Source: Melieria omissa
Lineage: Eukaryota; Arthropoda; Insecta; Diptera; Ulidiidae
Length of the DNA stretch: 64,000 nucleotides
NCBI GenBank assembly: GCA_963971225.1
Contig: OZ020270.1
Coordinates: 75,160,432 to 75,224,431 of the forward strand
Direction of reading: 5' to 3'
In this document: positions 40,026 to 51,840 of the stretch, one piece after another
Layout of the letters: every line of letters starts with the position of its first letter
Numbering within the stretch: the first letter of the stretch is position 1
The notes under the pieces: model-generated
The model's input: the letters and a program-made list of their open reading frames with translations, nothing else
Databases searched by the model: none
Told to the model about the DNA's origin: nothing
Made by a program: the position numbers and the translations under genes

Positions 40026-41456
40026 TGGTCAAACTCCATAAAGCGCGTTTCAAGCGTATCGTCGTTTTTCGCGTTTCGAGAAAAAGTAGAATCAGTTTAT
40101 TTGTATGAAGCAAACTCCATGACTTGACGTCGATACGCCCGAAACGCGGCAAATGTTGAACTATTTTCAACTTTCGCTCGCGTTTCTCGCTTAACGACGT
40201 CAAACAGCTGACAGAGCTCCTAAAGATGTCATACATTATGTGGTTAAATGGTAATGCCGATAACAAACTTGTGTTATCGCAAAAGTCGAATGCATTTATT
40301 TTACACGAAAGCTATTAAATACATTTAAGAAACATTTGAAATTCAATATTTTAACAAAAAATGTGGAGAAATTCCTAAAAATTAGCATCATTCTTTGACA
40401 GACGAAACTTAGTCTTCGCTGCATTGGAAATTCGATAGCTTATTCGTTGTCGATCGAATTTTGCTCATCCCTGTGAAAAGAATTGCTACAAATTGAATTC
40501 AACTGAATTTTTTTTTTATTTTTTGCAATGTTCGATATGCAATTATTTTGTTTAAAATGAAATCAGTAAATTCTATAAAGTCTTTAACGTCGTATAGCAA
40601 TTTCATTTCGTTGTTTTTCACAATTCACAACGAAATCAATCAGCAGTTTGCCAATTAAAATTAGCATCAGCTGACGTAAGAAGAAGAAGCTGACGCGTGA
40701 AACGCGTGTTATGGAGTATACCACTTTGCAACGCGAATAACGCGAGAAACGCCATAACACGACAAACCCTGGACGCCTGAAACTGGAGTCAGCTTCTTCT
40801 TCTTACTTCAGTTGATGCTAATTTTTAATTGGCAAACTGCTGATTGATTTCGTTGTGAATTGTGAAAAACAACGAAATGAAATTGCTATACGACGTTATA
40901 GACTTTATAGAATTTACTGATTTCATTTTAAACAAATTAAATGCATATCGAACATTGCAAAAAATAAAAAAAAGATTCAGTTGAATTCAATTTGTAGCAA
41001 TTTATTTCATAGGGATGAGCAAAATTCGATCGACAATGAATAAGCTATCAAATTTCCAATACAGCGAAGACTAAGTTTCGTGTTTCAAAGAATTATGCTA
41101 ATTATTAGGAATTTATCCACATTTTATGTTACAATATTGGATTTCAAATGTTTCTTAAATGTATTTAATAGCTTTCGTGTAAAATAAATGCATTCGACTT
41201 TTGCGATTACACAAGTTTGTTATCGGCATTACCATTTAACCACATAATGTATGGCATCTTTAGGAGCTCTGTCAGCTGTTTGACGTCGTTTAGCGAGAAA
41301 CGCGAGAGAAAGTTGAAAATAGTTCAACTTTTGCCGCGTTTCGGGCGTAGTCATGGAGTTTGCTTCATACAAATACACTGATTCAACTTTTTCTCGAAAC
41401 ACGAGAAACGCCAAAAACCACGATACGCCTGAAGCGCGCTTTATGGAGTTTGGCCA
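40026..41456. mobile_element. Foldback element with about 668-bp arms, TTA target duplication
   Basis: 1,431 bp; starts TGGTCAAACTCC and ends GGAGTTTGGCCA; TTA at 40023-40025 and 41457-41459. Left arm to about 40693 and right arm from about 40790 are inverted copies, mostly over 90% alike by eye, around a 96-bp centre with AAACGCGTGTTATGGAGTAT and AACGCGAATAACGCGAGAAA. Short motifs such as AAACTCCAT recur inside the arms. No protein gene. Confidence 0.93.
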
Positions 41457-41459
41457 TTA

Positions 41460-42126
41460 CTGCTTTCCCACGCATCCATAAACGGGTCGTACACAGCGTT
41501 GCCACAAGCAAAACAATTTATAATCAGGAACAAAAACATGAGTAACCAAAATGTACCAAAAATAACCAAAATGTTTAACCAAAAAAATAACTCATACATA
41601 AACTTCAATATTTAAGGAACATTTAAAAGGCTTTTGACACATATGTATGTGTGACATAAAATAAATAATTAACACGCTCACGCATAGTAAAAATTTAAGT
41701 GAGCTGCAAAAATAGGCAGGATATTCTTTTTAATTAGTTGAGAAACACCGCGAATGTTGTTGACTCTTTTTAAAACATAGGCGCATAATCATAGTCCCGC
41801 ATAAAAGCCGGCTATAGTTAGCAAAAGACTAAAAAGATAAAGTCGACTTTAATTTTTCAGTTACCGTAGTCAGTTTAGAACATGCTTCTACGTAGCAGGG
41901 ACTTTTGGAAACAGCAAGCGAAAGCAACGGCAACTCTACAAAAACTAGTAAACAAATGAGAATTTATTTTCGGAATTATGCCCATACCGATTTATTTTGT
42001 AATCAATTAATTTCCAATAATTGTTTTCATGAACACTAATTAGCAGTTCACTACTAATTAGTACATCACTACTTGTGATGAGCAGACAGCAGACTAAAAA
42101 AATCGACTGCACAATTTTCCGAGAAA
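41460..42126. other. No gene; possible decayed DNA element
   Basis: 41515-41600 repeats CCAAAATGTACC and AACCAAAAAAAT. 41960-42120 contains two ACTAATTAG words (42035-42062). Nothing coding. Confidence 0.3.
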
Positions 42127-42129
42127 TAA

Positions 42130-42625
42130 CACTACTCGACACGAAAAATGTTCCTAAAAAGAAAAGTATTTTTTAGACTAATTTTCGGCTGTTGAACACG
42201 AAACTGAAAATCAAAAAGTTTTCTTAAGAAGCGTTTTCGAAAAATCTTCGAAAAACACGTTTTTCCCCTCTTATTTCAGTTATGAGCACATATCTCGTAA
42301 ACAGACCATCCGACTAACACATGTGCCCCATCGTCAGTTACTTCCCCAAATCTCATCGGTTTTAGACAATACACATATCGTTGGAAAGGCAAGTTTTATT
42401 ACCTTCTGAACGACGGGGCACATGTGTTAGTCCGGATGGTTGGTTTACGAGATATGTGCTCATAACTGAAATAAGAGGGAAAAACGTGTTTTTGGAAGAT
42501 TTTTCGAAAACGCTTCTTAAGGAAATTTTTTGATTTTCAGTTTCGTGTTCAGCAGCCAAAGATTAGTCTAAAACATACTTTTGTTTTTAGGAGCACGCGA
42601 TGAACCCAATTTTTGTCGAGTAGTG
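42130..42625. mobile_element. CACTA-ended hairpin MITE, TAA target duplication
   Basis: Starts CACTACTCGACA and ends GTCGAGTAGTG, with TAA at 42127-42129 and 42626-42628. Arms of about 210 bp (42130-42340 and 42405-42625), imperfect, carry ACGTGTTTTTCC and GAGCACATATCTCGTAAAC in inverse. CACTA ends plus 3-bp duplication fit the CACTA/EnSpm superfamily. Non-coding. Confidence 0.8.
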
Positions 42626-42628
42626 TAA

Positions 42629-42990
42629 TCTGCCCATCTCTGACATAAACAAAACAAACAAACAGCTGATTGATTTTAAAATTATTGCCTGCTTTCCGGG
42701 GTAAAGAAGGCAATCGTAATCTATTGCTGCTTGGTTCTTGAATGTTCAAAATATCAATTACAGACTGAGCAGGAACTTTATCGAGCCGGTACCGACTATA
42801 GAAGTCCTTTTCATTGAACTCGAAGGGATCGATCCGGCTTTTATATACTTTTCGCCGTCTCAGCACAATGTCGTCGTTCATAATATTGATATCTCTTTCA
42901 ATTTCCTCGAAATGAAACATTTAACAGTTTTTTTCGATTTATTTCGTTTCTTAAATTTAGAGTATTTTATAATACCCAATCCATTCCTCC
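42629..42990. other. Unassigned; one minus-strand ORF of unknown origin
   Basis: A 123-codon minus-strand frame (42920-42549) reads MFHFEEIERDINIMNDDIVL and RRRKVYKSRIDPFEFNEKDF, then YRLDKVPAQSVIDIL. The wording resembles the N-terminus of nuclease-type Harbinger transposases (a common one begins with FxxExFxxRYRL). The frame then runs through the MITE, so it is the 5' fragment of a possible Harbinger-like transposase gene, cut by other elements. Confidence 0.5.
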
Positions 42991-43631
42991 AGTCGGTTTC
43001 ATTGATATGCGACTTTCAGTTCCAAAGATACGCGGAAAATTTCAGTCACAAAAAATATTCCACGCCCCTTGTTCAACGCCCATAAAATTTTGCCAGTAGA
43101 ATGACACATCTATGGGACGACGGTATACAAAACTTCAAAGCTTTCCAACTTATTGTTTCGAAGCTATTCCACATTAATAATTTGGGTTCTATGGGCGATG
43201 CCACGCCCCCTTGTCAAAAACCCACCCCATTCCCCATATCGAAAAACATAACTAAATCGTACGGTTGTAGCGAGTGTCATTGATGTGAACGCTATAGTTC
43301 CAAGGTTACACCGGCATTTAAAAAGTGCCACGCCCCTTGTCCAACGCTTAAAAAGTTTTACCAGTGAAGCGGCACATCTGAACGGTGGCCCCGCACTAAA
43401 TTTTAATGCTGTCCGACTTCTCATTACGAAAATATTTCATATTGAAAATTTAAGTTCTATGGGAGGTGCTAGCCTACCTATCGGGTCTAATTCACACTAT
43501 GTGGTTTACCGAGACTTACTCAAGACGAACATTCCGTGAAAAATTTAACTAATCGGCTGTCTAGTTTTTGAGTTTTAGTGTCGTCGGACCAACAAACAAA
43601 CATACATCAATTTTTATATTCAATATATAGA
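42991..43631 (-). mobile_element. Helitron/DINE-like non-autonomous element, minus orientation
   Basis: Its minus-strand 5' end is TCTATATATTGAATATAAAA at 43631. It contains about three diverged copies of a unit with CCACGCCCCTTGTCCAACGC and GAATGACACATCTATGGGAC. The left (3') end is not clear. Related to 25762-26275 and 51840-52440. Confidence 0.6.
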
Positions 43632-43893
43632 TATTTGCTGCAATGACTCACGAAATTTTTTTTCCATATTGTTTTGCACAAATATACAACAGTTAATTTC
43701 TGTCATCATAATGGGCATTGCAGGAAGGCGTAAAAGGTGGGCGTGGTCAACCTTACATAGCTTATGTTTACCGCTATGGTTAGGTTAGGTTAGGTAGGGA
43801 AGGGTGTGTGCGGCTGGACCGCACTTCCACTCGGAGGCCAGAATGGCCCATTGTGAATCCCTTCTTATGGTGTTCTGGAGCTAACCAATAGTC

Positions 43894-46800
43894 TCAATCA
43901 AAGGGAAACCAGTTCGACCTCTTAATCAAGGAGAGCAGATTCGAGATTTCGACTTTCACGGCGCAAGCCAGGTCTGTCAGGAATCTTGACCCCAAGGTGC
44001 GGAGTCGGCGTTCCTGCAGAGCCGGGCAGTGGCACAGGAAGTGTTGTATCGTTTCTACTTCTTCTTCATCTCCACAGCTACGGCGGACATCACCGTACGA
44101 GAGGCGCCATTTGGTAAGCATAGATCCAATAGCGCATTGTCCGGTGATGACTCCAACGAGCTGCCGAATGGAGGTACGACTCAGGGACAGTACGAATCGT
44201 GTTTTCGTCAAGGAGAGGGAGGGCCACAGTGCCCGGCAGGTGCCGCAGTCGGTCCTGGTACGCCATGACGACTCAATTTCCTTTTTGGTCAACCTGTCAA
44301 TATACATGTAAAGGGCAGATATCGGAGGAAACACAGAGGTACACTTCGGTGGCAGGCAAAGCGACCCCCCTTTTTTGCCATCTCGTCCGCTGCTTCGTTC
44401 CCTGCCACTCCTGAGTGGCGCGGAACCCAACAGAGAGTGACCTGGTGGTGCTCAATGTCTTGAAGTGGGGTACGACACCTCTGATTCCAGCGACACAACG
44501 GATTCCAGCGCCCTAAGCGCCGCATGACTATCCACGAAAATTGTGTCATCTGTGGGTGGTAGCCCACTGCCACGGATAAGTTCGGCAGCCTTCCAAATTG
44601 CAAAGATCTCTGCTTGGAAAATTCTGCAGAGGTCCGGCAGTCTGAATGACATGTGGGTCTGCAGTACATCAGAGTAGAGACCAGCTCCAGTACCTTCCTC
44701 CATTTTGGAGCCATCGGTGAAAACGGTGATGGAGGCGTCTCTCGTCGCACCTGTCAGCTCCCATTCCTCCCTTGTGGGATATGAGGCTAGTGTCAAAATC
44801 CAGGTATGGGATCAGATAGTCCGTGCAGGAATCCAACTGATATCCGATATCTGGTTTCGCGAATAGCTTTAGAATTTCAGAATGTCCATAAGCTTGTTGC
44901 TTCCACAATTTGGCCTCCGTCAGTCTGAGGGCGCCTTTAGCGGCGCAACATTTAATGAACGGTTCAATGGGATGGAGGTGTAAGATCACATCCAACCCAG
45001 CCTGGGCGGTGCTTTTGACAGTGCCTGCTATTCCCATAGCCGCTAGTCTCTGCACCTTCGTCAGTTGCATTACCAGGGTCGCCGGCCACCAGACAATGGC
45101 TCCGTAACTTAGGATCGGCCGTATGATCGCGGTATACATCCAGTGAACGATAGTCGGCTGCAATCCCCACTTTTTTCTGAAAGCCCTTTTACAAATGTAA
45201 AAAGCAATCAGGCTCTTTTTCACCCGCTCTTCCACATTGCGCCCCCAAGAGAGCTTGGAGTCAAGTATGGTGTCAAGGTATTTTGCCTCGGGTGATAGGG
45301 TGAGAGTAGTGCCGCCGAGTTTCGGTTAAATTTCGGTATTTTGTATTTCCGGGTGAACAGTACCAAAACAGTCTTCGTGGGATTAACCCCTAGATCATTT
45401 AGCTCTGCACACCTGGAAAGTTCCTTTAGAGCAGACTCCATGAGATCGCTGATTGTGGAAAGGAATCTTCCAGGGATCAGGATAGTGACGTCTTCTGCAT
45501 ATGCTACTACTCGCAGCCTCCTGGTTTCGAAGATCTTGAGGATGATATTCACTACAAGGAGCCACAGCAGAGGCGAAAGAACACCCCCTTGTGGTGTGCC
45601 TCTTGTAGTAAGTTGCCTCACTTAGCACAGGCCTAGGTTAGAGTGGACCCTTCTGCTGCTGAGCATGTCACTGGTCCATTTTGCCACCTTCTCATGAACT
45701 TCGAACTTTCTAAGTGCATTGATTATAGCCTCCAAGGTAACGTTATTGAAGGCCCCCTCGATATCGAGGAAAGCCGCTAACGTATACTCCTTAGAGTTCA
45801 GCGATCTTTCGATCGTCTGAACAGCCTCATGCAGGACGCTGTCGACAGATTTTCCCCTGCAATACGCATGTTGCGCATTGCAGAGTCCTCTGGACTATGC
45901 CACTTCTCTAATATAGACGTTTACCAGCCGTTCAAGAGTCTTAAGTAAGAACGATGAGAGGCTGATCGGCCTGTAATCTTTTACTGATAAGTAGTTCACT
46001 TTCCCCGCTTTGGGAATATCCTTGTTGGGGAGATCCACGAAAGATTCTCGTGAGGACCTTGACCACCGCCTCCTTAGACCATTGTAGCATAGCAGGAATG
46101 ACACCATCAGGGCCCCGCGATTTATACGGGCTAAAGGAGTCAATTGCCTATGCTACCTTGGCTTCGCTAATTATTCTCTGAACTAGACCATCTGGTCGCG
46201 GTGTTTGTTGCCTATGCATCGTGGTCGCCTCAACAACATCCGTGCATCCAGGAAAGTGAGTGTTCATGAGGATCTCAAGAAGCTCCTCCCTCGACTCCGT
46301 CCATGATCCATCAGATTTCCTGATGCTGCCAGGGGTGTGTGAAACCCCAGCCAGCACCTTACGGAGTCTGGCGGCCTCGTTAACATTGTCGAGGGATTCA
46401 CAGTAATTTCTCCAATCGTCCCGCTTGGCTGCCCTAGTAGTTTTCTTAAACTTATTTAAGCTAGCCTTGTAGGCTCCCCAGTCTTCTTCAGTTCGACTAA
46501 GTTTAGCCCTATCCTAAGTTGTCTTAGCTCTGGGTTCCACCAAACGGCGTTGGTTTTCCGTGGAGCTCGACTGTTTGGACACGATTTCTTGAATGATTTA
46601 TTAAGAACTTTCGTTAAAAGACTAACTGACCTGTCAATGTTGTTTCTTTCAAAGATAGCTGTCACCTTGTACGACGCCAGTTTTTCGGAAACTAATGCAC
46701 TGAATTTAGGCCAGTTAGTCTTTCTAGGATTCCTATAGGCTGGTGGACTCCCCACCTCCATGGCCACGGAAAACACTATCCGGTTGTGGTCCGAAAAAAT

Positions 46801-47409
46801 ACATTCCGTTAGTACCTTCCAGTCGGCTACAGAGATAGTACTAGAGTCGGTAGCCAAGGTTATATCTATAACTTCTTCCCTAAGCCTGTTATGGAAGGTT
46901 GGCGTATTGCCCTTATTACATAGCATAAGGTTAGAATTCAGAAGAAACCCAAAAATGGACTCACCCCTGCTGTTGGTGCCGGAACTTCCCCACTGAAAAT
47001 GATGAGCGTTGGCGTCACACCCGATTATGAAATCAAGTCTCCGTGATCGGGCGTGAGCAACCAGCTCCCGGACCTCTTTCGGCGGTGGCTCCTCTCCTTC
47101 GAAAGGAATGTATGCGGACGAGAGGATGAGGTCAAGCCCATCCCTTCACTCACATGCAGCCACACACAAGTCACCAGTGCTGTATTGAGATAAAAGAAAC
47201 AGATTAACGTACTTTCTATATACAATACAGGCTCGTATCTTACCTTCACCGCGCGAATGAAGTACTCTGAATTGACTTGACCCCAATCCACAAACCTTGT
47301 CTCTGACGAGCCAGGGTTTCTGGATTAATGCCAAGTCAACTTCCTCCTCCTCCAGGAATTGCATAAGATCGTGGGTGGCGGCTTTAGAGTGGTGCAGGTT
47401 TATCTGCAC
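43894..47409 (-). pseudogene. LINE ORF2: endonuclease / RT / RNase H, broken
   Basis: Endonuclease from 47409: MQINLHHSKAATHDLMQFLE and DLALIQKPWL, then IIGCDANAHHFQWGSS and IFSDHNRIVFS (46926-46456). RT pieces: KDYRPISLSSFLLKTLERL (46143-45895), TTRGTPQGGVLSPLLW and VVAYAEDVTILIPG (45621-45470). The active-site YADD is YAED here, replacing a catalytic Asp by Glu. RNase H: FTDGSK, RIFQAEIFAIWKAA, DSHAAL, then CWVPRHSGVAGNEAADEMA (44750-44390). C-terminal zinc segment: CGDEEEVETIQHFLCHCPAL near 44000. Stops or frame changes lie near 47146, 46450, 46145, 45620, 45330, 44790 and 44450. Inactive. Confidence 0.9.
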
Positions 47410-48919
47410 TACCTTCAGCCTTTCCCTGTGTGGCGCGCTCCTTATTGGGGAAACGAGCTTTTAAGGAACCCAAACCGAACTTTACAACACCAGAGGAGTC
47501 TCGCAGAAGAGTAAATGACTGTTGGTCAACAGCGACCACGAGGTCCTTACCCGTCTCGTTTTTGCTAGTAGTGGAGGAAATTACTCTCCACTCTCCAGTG
47601 TTAAGGCCGCTGTTCTGCCGACCTATCAGCTTCAACGTGTCGGCATCCCCCATGACTGGAGGGGGGACCCACAGTGTGACGTTAGGTCGGAGGGGCAATC
47701 GGTCGCGAGGTATGACCTCGAGTTTTGCCCCCTGCCAGAGAGGCTCAAGACCGCCGATTGTGCGCACCAGGGAGTCAAGTGACTGCCTGTTGCCACACCC
47801 GACGATCTTTAAGCCCCTTTGCTAGCCAGCGCCGTCAAAGTCGATCTCGCCGTCCGCCGGCTTGAGCATCGCTCGCAGAATGCCCGCCTCAAGAGAGAGC
47901 CAGTTTTCCGGACGAATTTTCCCATCGGGATCGCTCCGGTCAATACTGCAATCTGCAGCTCTTGTGGAGAGGAGAAGCTGGCTGAAAGTTTCAGCTTTTC
48001 CCCTCCCCTGTAGGCTGATCATCCCCGATCTACCCTTTTTGACAGCCTTTTCCACTACGGTGGAAGTGGGCTTTGTCGAGTTGGATGGCTTCTGATCTGC
48101 TTTCCGTACTGCCGAGGCAGCCGTGGCACTGTTCCCAGGCTTCGCCGCCCCTGCCCTGTCCGGCCGTACAGCTGTAGCGGCCGTGGCCATGGCCCTAGAA
48201 CCAGGCTTTGCCGCCGTTGCTGTACTGGTCGACTGTTCAGCAGTAGCACCGTCTCCAGACGTTGCTGCAGTAATCGAGGTCTTAGCACCGGAATTCGCAG
48301 TCTGCTTCTTTTCGAATTTAGCCAGGATCTTCTGGTGCTTCTTGACCAGTTCCTTCTCCTTGTCAGACAAGGATTCAGGCTCTTTATTAATTTTCCGGAG
48401 AAACGCAAGCGAGCACCGGTAGCCATTTCTGGCTTTCTTCACAGCACTGCTCGCCTTGCGATCCCCCGCCGATGAAGTTCCAGGAGTGGAACCAGTGGCC
48501 ACAGGTTCATCCCCCTCCTCCAGGAGTGCCGCCTCCGCCCCAGAGTCCACCGACCCGGCTTTGCTACTTTGCGAGGGAATCATCGATTCCCCCTCTATAG
48601 CCGCGTCGAGTCAAAGCCCCTGGAGCCGAGGTACCAGCCCCGAAATCGAGGGGCCAGCCTGTGCAGTGGTCTCCTGCGCCTTTTGCCTGGGCGCCTCCTG
48701 CTTCCCAGTAACATTAGTAGACCGTGCAGCGTGGGGTCTCGCTGCACAGCCTAAGCGGTCGTTGGATGACGACGCCAGATAGACCGCTCGCGCACTGTCT
48801 ACCGCCGGTAGTGGGGATCCGACTCCCTGCACCGTAAAAGAGTCCTTATGGGAGCCCTCCACAATGGTTTTGATGAAGGGGGTCGCCTTCCCCTGTGGCG
48901 TTTCTTTGACATCTATCAC
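47384..48919 (-). pseudogene. LINE ORF1 (Gag-like), two in-frame stops
   Basis: One frame, starting MIDVKETPQGKATPFIKTIV at 48919, runs to 47384 with a TGA near 48611 and a TAG at 47822. Middle: a Lys/Glu-rich segment (NKEPESLSDKEKELVKKHQK), then an Ala/Thr/Pro-rich low-complexity stretch. C-terminal part: WQGAKLEVIPRDRLPLRPNV, TLWVPPP, GLNTGEWRVIS and QQSFTLLRDSSGVVKFGLGS, the layout of DUF4780, found in fly retrotransposon ORF1 proteins. No CCHC knuckle seen. It overlaps the ORF2 start by about 26 nt. Confidence 0.78.
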
Positions 48920-49999
48920 GTCACCAAAAGATGATGAGAAAAACAGCCGCTCCTAACATGGAGATCCAACGCTGGCCAGGGAGCCGCCCACTGTGGGTCA
49001 GACGCTTCTGGATTTCCGCAGCTCAAACTTTGCCGGCTGAGAAGACAGGCCCCAACAGCCGCCCAGGGACCGAGCGGTTACAGAAGCAACCTTCGTGGAG
49101 GCGTTGAGTCTGCTTGGCCTGGTACCCATAAGGATCGCAGCCGAAGATGCAGACCATGGCCCCATCCGTGCAGTCAGGTGCTTTACCTTATGGACCCAAA
49201 CCCTGATCCCCATTACCGCTATGAAACATAGAATAATTTTACATCAACATTAATTTTCAAACATGTACCGTAGCTTTGTTTTATTAGTTTAGTGGGCGTG
49301 GTAAGTGGGTGTGGCCGATTATATTATAGCCCATATTTGTCGCAATGATACGCTAAATCGTTTAATACCCATATTGCTATGACAAATATACCATGGCTTA
49401 TTTGTTATTATAGTGGTGTGGGGAAAAAGCATATCAGGTGGGCATTGTCAATCTTATATATCCTATGTTAACATCAATGAAACACGGAATCATTTGATAT
49501 CAATACTGATTTACAGACATGTACCGTAGCTTCGTTTTGTTAGTTTATTGGGCATGGAAAGTGGGCGTGGCCGATTATATTATAGCCTATATTTGCCGCA
49601 ATGTCACGCTGAATCGTTTGATACCCATATTGCCTTACAAAAGCATACCATAGATGAGTTTTGTTACCATAGTGGGCGTAAGAAGGAGGTGTGGTCATTC
49701 CCATATACCCTATGTACCATTCTCCAGCATAAAAAAATGTTTGGTGCTTATTTCATCTAAATCGGTTCAGTGGTTTTTGCCTGATTGTGGCTCAAAAAAA
49801 CATCGGCACACTTGTTTTTATATAATAACTAGCTGGGCCCTGCGGCTTTGCACGCAAGCTCTCCTGTTTCCCCCGATACGAATTCTTAACCCATTGTTGA
49901 GCCCATCAGATTTTGATTAAAACAGAAACCTGTCCAACTATCTTTGATTGCGACATTTCACATTTTATTATTACTGCCGGGAAATGTGCACTGCGACCT

Positions 50000-50500
50000 A
50001 AAAGATCTATTGTGCCCCCTTCATGGCCTTCTCAGTTCGTCCGTGAGTCCAGTATTCAAAAGGAATCTTAGTATATTTCCTAAGCCTTTGGAAACCCAGT
50101 CCGATCCTGGTATAATAAAGTCACCCAGGTGCTTTTTCCGTTTGTGCATTAGTGCAGGGCATGTGCCTAGTATGTGTATTGCAGTTTCATTATCCTGCAC
50201 ACAGAACCTACAGAGTTCGTTCACCCTGATACCTAGTTTGGTTAGATGATAGTTCAATCTACAGTGCCCTGTCAATATACCTGTAATAATCCTTAGATTA
50301 TTCTTTTAAAGGCTCATACATTCCTCGAACCTTTTCTTGTTATAAGATCCGATAACCATCTTGGAATGTTCAAGGCCTGGTTGATTTTCCCAGTATTTAT
50401 TCCGGATGGCTATCTCGTCTTTCCTGGAAATAATGGATAGTGCTCCTTTGTCTAAACCGCAGAAAGGTTTACATTTCACATTTACTTCAAACAAATTCTC
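50000..50500 (-). pseudogene. LINE ORF2 C-terminal relic
   Basis: The minus strand reads KYWENQPGLEHSKMVIGSYN (50494-50306), then after an in-frame TAA near 50310, LTGHCRLNYHLTKLGIRVNE, LCRFCVQDNETAIHILGTCP and ALMHKRKKHLGDFI. The GHCxLNYHLxxxGI, CRFC, ETAxHIL, CPAL pattern is the zinc-binding tail after RNase H in R1/LOA-type LINEs. A different copy and subfamily from the LINE at 43779-49212. Confidence 0.75.
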
Positions 50501-50534
50501 AACCCTTGGCTTACCATGGTAGATTTCGATTTAA

Positions 50535-51236
50535 GGGGGGTTTCTACCTTGTGCGGTCAAAAAAATCGATTTTTTTCATGCATTTTTGGATTAATACATG
50601 ATTGTAGAATACGCTCCCAAAATTTGAAGTTGAAATCTTTCGAATTACGGAAGCAATTTATCGAAACAGGTAGCGGTGTCGAGCCCGCCGAGTACTTTGA
50701 ACGCGTTTTTCTCAAAACTACATTTTTTGACCTTGCGGAAGTGATTTAGGCCACACGAGTTGAGCAATAGGTACGAAATTTTAAACAGTCATTTATCAAG
50801 GTCTTAGCTATGGTCCGAACTAGGATCTTCAAGAAATAATAATTTTTTTCATTAAAAATATAAATTTGTATTGAAAAAAGTAGGTAAAAATTGAGTTTTT
50901 TAGTCAAAATCGCATATATCCTTCATTTTTCATTTTTTTTTTTAAATCCTAGTTCCAGCCATAGACAAAAGGATACAGAATAAGAAAAAATTTCATTTTT
51001 GTGTTTCAAGTCATCTCAAACAGCGGCAGGACTTCCGCGTGTAAGGAAGTCCTGCCGCCATTGCTTGATGGCCCCCTCCCCCCCCTTTGCATATTTTATC
51101 TTGAAACTTTTTTTACTTGTACAATAAACATATACCTACATCTGAAAAAATTGTCCAGTGTTTATCTTAAAAACCTTCCCATCAAAAATTTTTCAAAAAG
51201 ACATGTTTTCTCGGCCGCACAAGGTAGAAACCTGCC
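50535..51236. mobile_element. TTAA-flanked MITE 2
   Basis: TTAA at 50531-50534 and 51237-51240; TIR GGGGGGTTTCTACCTTGTGC (right end with one mismatch, GGCAGGTTTCTACC). AAATCGATTTTTTT adjoins the left TIR and AGAATACGC follows, as in MITE 3. A short perfect hairpin, GGCAGGACTTCC / GGAAGTCCTGCC, sits at 51025-51057. Confidence 0.85.
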
Positions 51237-51840
51237 TTAAAAAAATTAAAAGCACGTTTTTATTATTTCCCGATTGAAGTGCTTTTGATTAGTTTGAAGT
51301 CAGAGTAACTCTTGTTTCTCTCTACAAATTGTTATATCATAGTTGACCCCGTTAGATTTTGATTTTCAAAAAAGTGAAAAATATGTGTCAAATTATTTCT
51401 CACTAAGAGTACTTTCAAAAGACTCAAAGAAATTTGTTTCTCCATGCATACTTTTAACCCGTCGTTGATCCAGTTAGATTTTGATTTTGAAAATAATGAG
51501 AAACACTTGTCTAATTTTATTTATTTCAATTATTTTTACATTTGTTGAAGTCAGTAGGCCCATCGGTTCGGGTTGTTTGTTTCGGAGTCTCTCCGTAAAT
51601 AAACCTTAACCCATAGTTGGGTCTAGAATATTCTCAGGAAGTTCGAAATCAATATGTCTATTAAATCTAGTTTCTTCAAAGAACACCTTAACACATGTTT
51701 TGCTCATTTACACCCCGAATTTCAAAAATCCCGTCTTAGCGGAGGTTCAGTTTTCAAGATGTACCTATCGTTTAAACTTAATGTTTGTAACTTCAGCGGT
51801 TTGGGCTGGGCGATCATAAATCAATAAATGAGTCAGTCAG
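51237..51840. other. No gene; Helitron-related repeats
   Basis: Contains two of the TTGA(C/T)CC..GTTAGATTTTGATTT repeats and AT-rich spacer belonging to the element annotated from 49831. Confidence 0.45.

Larger units (their letters stand above)
43779..49212 (-). mobile_element. LOA-like LINE, full length, decayed, 11-bp target duplication
   Basis: 5,434 bp on the minus strand. TTACCGCTATG is present at 43768-43778 and 49213-49223. The 3' end carries a tail of (CCTAA)n units (plus strand GGTTAGGTTAGGTTAGGT). Two ORFs: a Gag-like ORF1 and an ORF2 with endonuclease, RT and RNase H, both interrupted by stops and frameshifts. The domain order with a C-terminal RNase H and a final CCHC-like segment fits the LOA/I groups. 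Confidence 0.88.
43632..49830 (-). mobile_element. Second Helitron-like tandem-repeat element, split by a LINE
   Basis: Flanks 43632-43778 and 49224-49830 join across the LINE. On the right a unit of about 245 bp, with ACATGTACCGTAGCTT and GTGGGCGTGGCCGATTATAT, is repeated at 49226 and 49470. The right end (TTTTTATATAATA) resembles a degenerate Helitron start and abuts another Helitron end at 49831. Confidence 0.5.

Noticed and set aside
43779..43796. Interstitial telomere (TTAGG repeats)
   Set aside because: Only about three units, exactly at the 3' junction of a LINE with target duplication; better explained as the element's tail.
47819..48782. Plus-strand ORFs at 47819-48782
   Set aside because: Antisense to LINE ORF1; composition reflects its Ala/Thr/Pro-rich coding strand.
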